The translations under genes were made by a program, and so were the position numbers. Under the pieces are notes generated by a model that did not search any database, was not told the DNA's origin, and saw only the letters and a program-made list of their open reading frames with translations. A stretch of DNA of 38,869 nucleotides. Origin: Gammaproteobacteria bacterium (GTDB lineage Bacteria > Pseudomonadota > Gammaproteobacteria > CAIRSR01). Shown piece by piece: positions 34,734 to 38,869 of this stretch (its first letter is position 1; every line of letters starts with the position of its first letter). The stretch covers positions 1 through 38,869 of the forward strand of contig CAUYTY010000186.1 in NCBI GenBank assembly GCA_963575655.1, in the 5' to 3' direction.

Positions 34734-35678
34734 TTAATGACCAAGGCCCACCTGACCTGCCGCTTGCAACTCGGCGTGATAGGACGATCGCACCATTGGA
34801 CCACTGGCGACGTGGGTAAAACCCAGTCCCTCGGCGTAGCATTGTAGAGAGGCAAACTCGTCAGGGGTCGCGAAACGAATGACCGGGAGGTGGTGGCGGC
34901 TGGGTTGTAGATACTGGCCCAGCGTGATCCTGTTGCACCCATGGGTATGTAGGTCGCGGAGGACCTGTTCGACCTCCTCCTGGGTCTCTCCGAGGCCCAG
35001 CATCAGACCGGATTTGGTGGGCACGCTGGGATGGTGGTTCGCAAAGGCCTGCAACAAGGTGAGGGAATGTGCGTAGTCAGCCCCTGGTCGGACCTGCCGA
35101 TAGAGGCGTGGTACCGTTTCCAGATTGTGATTAAAGACATCCGGCGGGGTCGAGGAAAGGAGGTCGAGTGCTTGCTCCATCCGACCGCGAAAGTCTGGTA
35201 CCAGGATTTCGATACTGACCTCGGGGGTGCAGTCACGGATAGCGTGGACACAAGCGGCAAAGTGAGCAGCCCCACCATCACGAAGGTCATCACGGTCCAC
35301 GGAGGTGATTACGACGTAACGTAACCCAAGCGACATAATCGTCTCCGCCAAATGAACAGGCTCGTTGGGGTCCAAGGGACGGGGTTGGCCATGACCCACA
35401 TCGCAAAAGGGACAGCGTCGGGTGCAGAGGTCACCCATGATTAGAAAGGTAGCCGTACCGTTGGAAAAACACTCGCCCAGGTTTGGACAAGCCGCCTCCT
35501 CGCAGACCGTATGCAACGCCGCCGCACGCAAAAGCCCCTTGATGCGCATCACTCCCTCGCCGCTGGGGGCGCGGGCACGAATCCATGCGGGTTTACGAAG
35601 CAGTGGGACGGTTGGTGTCCCAGGGGAGAGGGTGCGTTCGAGCTTGGACTTACCCTTGTGGGGATTGGTGTGGGACAT
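34734..35678 (-). CDS. lipA: lipoyl synthase
   Basis: LipA is a radical SAM enzyme that inserts two sulfurs into protein-bound octanoate to make lipoate. It has 314 residues. The auxiliary cluster ligands C59, C64 and C70 ([13 protein letters not shown]) are sacrificed as the sulfur source. The SAM cluster ligands are C85, C89 and C92 (CTRRCPFC). The C-terminal RSSYHAE supplies the conserved serine. It also has GLGET and the HNLETV motif. The usual neighbour lipB is absent. It stands as a single gene on the minus strand, facing the hydrogenase operon. Confidence 0.96.
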   Translation of the reverse strand: MSHTNPHKGKSKLERTLSPGTPTVPLLRKPAWIRARAPSGEGVMRIKGLLRAAALHTVCEEAACPNLGECFSNGTATFLIMGDLCTRRCPFCDVGHGQPRPLDPNEPVHLAETIMSLGLRYVVITSVDRDDLRDGGAAHFAACVHAIRDCTPEVSIEILVPDFRGRMEQALDLLSSTPPDVFNHNLETVPRLYRQVRPGADYAHSLTLLQAFANHHPSVPTKSGLMLGLGETQEEVEQVLRDLHTHGCNRITLGQYLQPSRHHLPVIRFATPDEFASLQCYAEGLGFTHVASGPMVRSSYHAELQAAGQVGLGH

Positions 35679-35830
35679 GGAAAAACGGCCTCGGGGCTAC
35701 GCAAAGGAAATAGGGGAGGGGAGAGAGGTAATCGGTGACTTATTTTGCTGTCGTTGCTACTGGTTGGGCACTGGTCTATTTTGATTCTTGCTATAATCGA
35801 TTGAAAATTATACACTATTCTATCTTAAGC

Positions 35831-36257
35831 GGCGGATTCAACCTTGAAGTGCAACGGGTGGGTTAATCGATTGTAACTCATTATTGAACACTTCAAAAGG
35901 AGTTTTGAACCCGAGGCATTTCCGTGGCCGGTGATTTAGGAAATCCTTTGCCCTCTGGATAAGTTTTTCAGGGATGAATTTAAGACTCATCTTCTTTGGA
36001 AAGAACTGGCGGATTAGTCCATTCATATTCTCATTGGCGCCACGTTCCCAAGAGGAATATGGGTGTGCGAAATAGAACCCCGCATTCAGTTCCTTGGCGA
36101 TTCGTTGATGTTGAGAAAACTCCTTGCCGTTGTCGGTCGTGATAGTGTGAACATGATCAGCGAAAGGCTTGAGTAAGGAAATCATCGTGTCCGCCACAAC
36201 AGCGGCCTCTTTGCTAGCCACATGGGCAATAGACCTTATCGGAAACCTCCTCATCAC
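35831..36257 (-). pseudogene. IS30-family transposase, C-terminal fragment
   Basis: The frame 35838-36257 encodes about 125 recognisable residues of an IS30-type DDE transposase: SKEAAVVADTMISLLKPF, then ITTDNGKEF (second D), and AHPYSSWERGANENMNGLIRQFFPK (catalytic E), ending FLNHRPRKCLGFKTPFEVFNN. The first DDE aspartate, the helix-turn-helix N-terminus and the left end are missing: homology stops where the 99-bp inverted-repeat element begins. Its apparent start (MMRRFPIR) is read from that element. The terminal bases GATTCAACCTTGAAGTGCAA overlap the end of the gene and resemble an IS30 terminal repeat. The fragment is inactive. Confidence 0.88.
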
Positions 36258-36329
36258 CCACCACAGTCAATATAAATCATGAGGTTGCGTTGTCCGGCAG
36301 AGCTAGGTAGGGGGTTTCCGATAAGGTCT
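36231..36329. mobile_element. 99-bp MITE-like element with 17-bp perfect terminal inverted repeats
   Basis: AGACCTTATCGGAAACC (36231-36247) and GGTTTCCGATAAGGTCT (36313-36329) are exact reverse complements. The inner 12 bases TTATCGGAAACC are identical to the ends of the 163-bp element at 22594-22756, but the interior differs; it holds CCTCAT ... ATGAGG. It has no coding capacity. It lies at the broken edge of the IS30 transposase, so it marks an insertion or deletion junction. Confidence 0.7.
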
Positions 36330-36339
36330 AATGTTTGTC

Positions 36340-36645
36340 TAATACAAAAACGGCCATTTTGCTTCTCAAAAAATGCGCTTACGCGCCTAGTGACGGAGCC
36401 TTTCGGCTCGCTCCCCTCGCCAATGTTGCAACGCAGCTTCGATTCTTGCGAACCTTGCAGCAGACCGTTTCGTGCGTACCCGTCGCGTGTCTGCTTCTGC
36501 TGCTTTCAGAGCTTGGAGTTGAGGAAGCGCCCCAAGGTGAGTCTTGTACTTCGTTGCAACGTAGTCCGATTTCTCGGACTAAGGCTGGTCAATCTCGGGC
36601 TTGCTTTCACAAGCCCCGGGCTTTAGCCCGGGGTGATTGACAACA
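36340..36645 (+). other. orphan IS200/IS605-like right end with possible guide-RNA scaffold
   Basis: This stretch has several hairpins in one direction: GAGCC-tttc-GGCTC (about 36393-36407), AGTCCG-atttct-CGGACT (about 36567-36584), and GCCCCGGG-cttta-GCCCGGGG (36613-36633) followed by TGATTGAC. The last is typical of the subterminal hairpin at the right end of tnpB-bearing IS200/IS605 elements, where the omega-RNA scaffold ends. No TnpB coding sequence with catalytic motifs is found. Open frames here (36279-36626 and 36335-36640) have no recognisable protein features and are not annotated. Confidence 0.4.
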
Positions 36646-36648
36646 TTA

Positions 36649-36750
36649 TCCGAACACATTTCACTACCAAACAAGTTCCTGCGGTTTCTTTAGGTGTTAT
36701 AGAAAAAGGACTTTCCTGGGAGCAAATTTTAATGCTCCAGAAAACCGCCT
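36649..36750 (+). pseudogene. short coding remnant of unknown family
   Basis: An open stretch reads THFTTKQVPAVSLGVIEKGL followed by SWEQILMLQKTA and a stop at about 36750. It is protein-like in composition but only about 35 residues long with no start, so it appears to be the C-terminal end of a lost gene. I recognise no family. Confidence 0.25.
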
Positions 36751-36756
36751 GATTAG

Positions 36757-36814
36757 TCGATTCCTACATTAATAATCAATCAGTTAGTTAGGATGGAATC
36801 AGACTGAACCAGTC
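36757..36814 (-). repeat. inverted, diverged duplicate of the 3' end of the TPR gene
   Basis: The minus strand here reads GACTGGTTCAGTCTGATTCC then ATCCTAACTAACTGATTGATTATTAATGTAGGAATCG in consecutive parts, closely matching 38817-38869 on the plus strand (the last codons GLVQSDSILT, stop, and downstream bases), with a 4-base insertion and a few substitutions. The match begins abruptly within the coding sequence and continues to the window end. Confidence 0.7.
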
Positions 36815-36990
36815 TCGGGCTATCCTCGGGCTTGGTATTGCGGATAACGGTATCTGACTCCTGAGACAGAGGAGATACCGTCAGGTATTGGCGGGATGTC
36901 AATGGATTTTGGTGGACGTTACTGGACAGTAAGGAAGACCTAACACATTGATTTGTTTCGGTCTTCTTCGGACTACCTTAAACTAGTGTT
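36815..36990. other. gene-free region with hairpins downstream of tRNA-Ala
   Basis: No coding signal. Two imperfect hairpins are present: CGGTAT-(CTGA)-CTCCT ... AGGAG-ATACCG at about 36848-36881, and GGAAGACC ... GGTCTTC at about 36932-36965. The second lies just past the 3' end of the minus-strand tRNA and could serve as its terminator or processing structure. Confidence 0.3.
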
Positions 36991-37066
36991 TGGTGGAGTC
37001 GAGGGGGATCGAACCCCTGGCCTTCGCATTGCGAACGCGACGCTCTCCCAGCTGAGCTACGACCCC
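36991..37066 (-). tRNA. tRNA-Ala (anticodon CGC)
   Basis: A 76-nt cloverleaf on the minus strand with encoded CCA. The acceptor stem GGGGTCG pairs with CGACTCC, including the G3-U70 wobble that is the alanine identity element. The D arm is GCTC-AGCTGGGA-GAGC, the anticodon stem TCGCG/TGCGA, the loop TTCGCAA with anticodon CGC (reads GCG), and the T arm CAGGGGTTCGATCCCCCT region is complete. No other tRNA genes are adjacent. Confidence 0.95.
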
Positions 37067-37149
37067 GTTTAAGAACGGTCGATATTATACGATCATCACG
37101 GCGAGGAAGCAGCAAGTCCCGGACTCATTTCAGCGAGGAAATTTTAGTC

Positions 37150-38851
37150 ATGCCGCCCCCCCCCCTTCCAGACTCGAACTATCGCCCGCATCGGCCTTCT
37201 GATAGGAGGTATTGGTGTAGCAGCCTTGGGGAACACGGGGGAGGAACACATGGCTGAAGCCCATCAAGCTCAGGCAGAAAGCACAACGCAAACTGCGGAA
37301 AACTATTTGAAGTACTTGATTCAGCGTAATCCCACGCAGGCAAAAACCAGGATCTTGCTTGGCCGCCTCTATCTGGAGCAAGGAAACCCTGAGGCAGAAC
37401 AAGAACTTGAACTGGCACGACGGTTGGGAGCCGACCCCAAGGAGGTTCTACCACTCCTGGGGCACTCACTACTAGCTCAGGGAAAGGCTCGTGCCGTATT
37501 GGAACGGATTAAGCCTTCAAATCCTACTTCTTCCTCCCTGAGGGCACAGATTGCGGTGCTCTATGGTCAGGCCCAACTGATGTTAGGGCAATTCGATGCG
37601 GCAACCGCAAGTTTTATCGAGGCCCTAGCGTCGGAAAGTACTTCGGGTATGGCGCGAGTCGGTCTGGCATGGGCGGCGCTGGCCCGCAGTAACCTCGATC
37701 AGGCCGAGGCCGAAGCGACTCGTGCCCTTTCCTTAGATGCCAGGTTGACCGAGGCCTGGCTGGCCAAGGCCGAGGTATCGCGTCTACGCGGTAGGTCGGC
37801 CGAGGCAGAAAGGGCCTTCGCAAGGGTCCTCGTACTGGCACCATTCAACCTCTCTGCACGCTTGGGTCGAGCCGCGATGGCGTTGGCTCAACATCAGCCC
37901 GAAACAGCAGCCGAAGATCTGCGCGTCGCCTCACAAATAGCTCCCCAGAATCCCTTGCTCAATCGCTTGCACGGGCTACTCGCCTATGAACGCGGTGACC
38001 TCGCGGGTGCGATTGAGGCACTCCATCAGATGCTAACCACGGACCAAGAGGGACGTTCTACTACACATCTCCTAGGCACCCTGATAGACCGTGAGTTGAT
38101 GGCCGAACATTACCAAGCGGTCCTACTCACGGCTCGGCGCCTTCAGGGTCAAGCCCCACAAGCCGCTCTGGGCTACACCGCCGAGGGCACAGTACGCATG
38201 GCGCAACAAGATTGGGGCGGCGCCGCGCGTGTCCTGACCGCTGCCTATCAACGTGAACCCAACGCCCGACTTGCGCTGAATCTCTACATCGCACGCAGCA
38301 ACAGCAAAGAATCAGGGGCAGAGGCGATATTAGAAAGCTGGTTCAGCGCACATCCCGAGAATATCGAGACACGCATTACCGCCGCCATTGCCCTACAACA
38401 AAATGGTCAGCGTCAAATGGCACAGGCCTACTATGAAAAGGCATTGGAAACACAATCTGACCACCCCGTGGCACTAAATAATCTGGCTTGGCTCTATCTG
38501 GAGGATCGCGACCCACGAGCGCTGTCCATAGCGGAATTGGCCTATCGACAATCACCCAACAATCCCCAGGTGCTGGATACCTATGGTTGGGTCCTAGTGA
38601 ACGAAGGCGATCCGCAACGTGGCCTATTCCCATTGCAACAAGCAGTTTCCGGGGCACCCCAGGATGGTAGTATTCGCTACCACTGGGCCGTGGCCCTCGT
38701 TCAAATCGGTCGCTCAGAAGATGCACGTCAGGAACTAGAGAAATTGCTGCACGATCTAGCGACATTTCCTCAGCGTTCCGCAGCGCAGGCACTACTCGCC
38801 AGGCTTCAACCAGTGGGACTGGTTCAGTCTGATTCCATCCTAACTGACTGA
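37150..38851 (+). CDS. TPR-repeat protein (PrsT-like), N-terminus apparently frameshifted at a C10 run
   Basis: As written, the long frame runs from ATG 37226 (541 residues) and lacks a signal peptide. Upstream, the ATG at 37150 has GAGGA about 12 bases before it and leads into MPPPP. A run of ten Cs (37156-37165) breaks the frame; with nine Cs the sequence would continue FQTRTIARIGLLIGGIGVAA, a hydrophobic export or anchor segment, straight into the 37226 frame. The rest is a series of about 12 TPR units (for example AAENYLKYL-like, LYLEQGNPEAEQELELARRLG, WAALARSNLDQAEAEATRAL), ending ALNNLAWLYLEDRDPRALSI and LDTYGWVLVNEGDPQRGL. That ending is typical of PEP-CTERM/exopolysaccharide-associated TPR proteins (PrsT). 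Probably periplasmic. Confidence 0.8.
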
Positions 38852-38869
38852 TTATTATTGTGGGAGTCG

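Noticed and set aside
36279-36640. Two overlapping plus-strand open frames of 101-115 residues
   Set aside because: They read through terminal repeats and RNA-like hairpins of mobile-element remnants, with no protein family pattern.

Overview
The window reads as a chromosomal segment of a gammaproteobacterium, most likely a sulfur-oxidising or purple-sulfur-type lineage (Chromatiales/Thiotrichales-like). This is inferred from the Isp-type [NiFe]-hydrogenase operon, the gammaproteobacterial style of HemA, LipA, RlmB, HisF and the Nudix-ThiE fusion, and abundant interspersed palindromic repeats. No 16S rRNA or other decisive marker is present. Many genes are broken (truncated kinase, frameshifted nnrS, nonsense-interrupted ABC exporter, doubly disrupted radical SAM gene, IS30 remnant).

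Layout. 1-0.98 kb: a 5'-truncated histidine kinase joined to AT-rich sequence, and a decayed nucleotidyltransferase. 1-6.6 kb: hisF, a small exported protein, hemA, a gamma-carbonic-anhydrase-like gene overlapping a frameshifted nnrS, and rlmB. 6.6-9.9 kb: a 906-residue membrane/coiled-coil protein and a DUF29 protein. 10-12.9 kb: an ABC exporter with an in-frame stop, and a MutT/ThiE fusion. 13-14.6 kb: a two-gene unit, AAA ATPase plus a small PD-(D/E)XK-like protein, that looks like a defence module. 14.8-18.7 kb: a 1301-residue FAD/Fe-S oxidoreductase.

19.0-28.1 kb is the most striking part. It is a ribosomally synthesised, post-translationally modified peptide (RiPP) locus resembling the SynChlorMet (Scm) cassette: two radical SAM/SPASM genes, a PqqD-like carrier, two small Gly/Cys-rich precursor peptides sharing a leader motif, an HPr-kinase-like NTP-binding protein, a PqqD-ATP-grasp fusion and an acyltransferase-signal-peptidase fusion. 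The second radical SAM gene is interrupted by an IscB element (IscB nuclease plus an upstream HEARO/omega-RNA) and again by a 163-bp palindromic element. The omega-RNA fold starts at the insertion junction, so its guide should be the interrupted gene's own sequence.

28.5-34.5 kb: an Isp-type hydrogenase operon in the order maturation protease, Tat-exported small subunit, cytochrome b-like Isp1, HdrD-like Isp2, a small conserved unknown, large subunit. 34.7-35.7 kb: lipA. 35.8-37.0 kb: a mobile-element graveyard (IS30 fragment, 99-bp inverted-repeat element, IS200/IS605-like end, an inverted duplicate of the 3' end of the last gene), then tRNA-Ala(CGC) on the minus strand. 37.1-38.9 kb: a TPR protein whose signal-peptide region appears to be separated by a C10 homopolymer frameshift.
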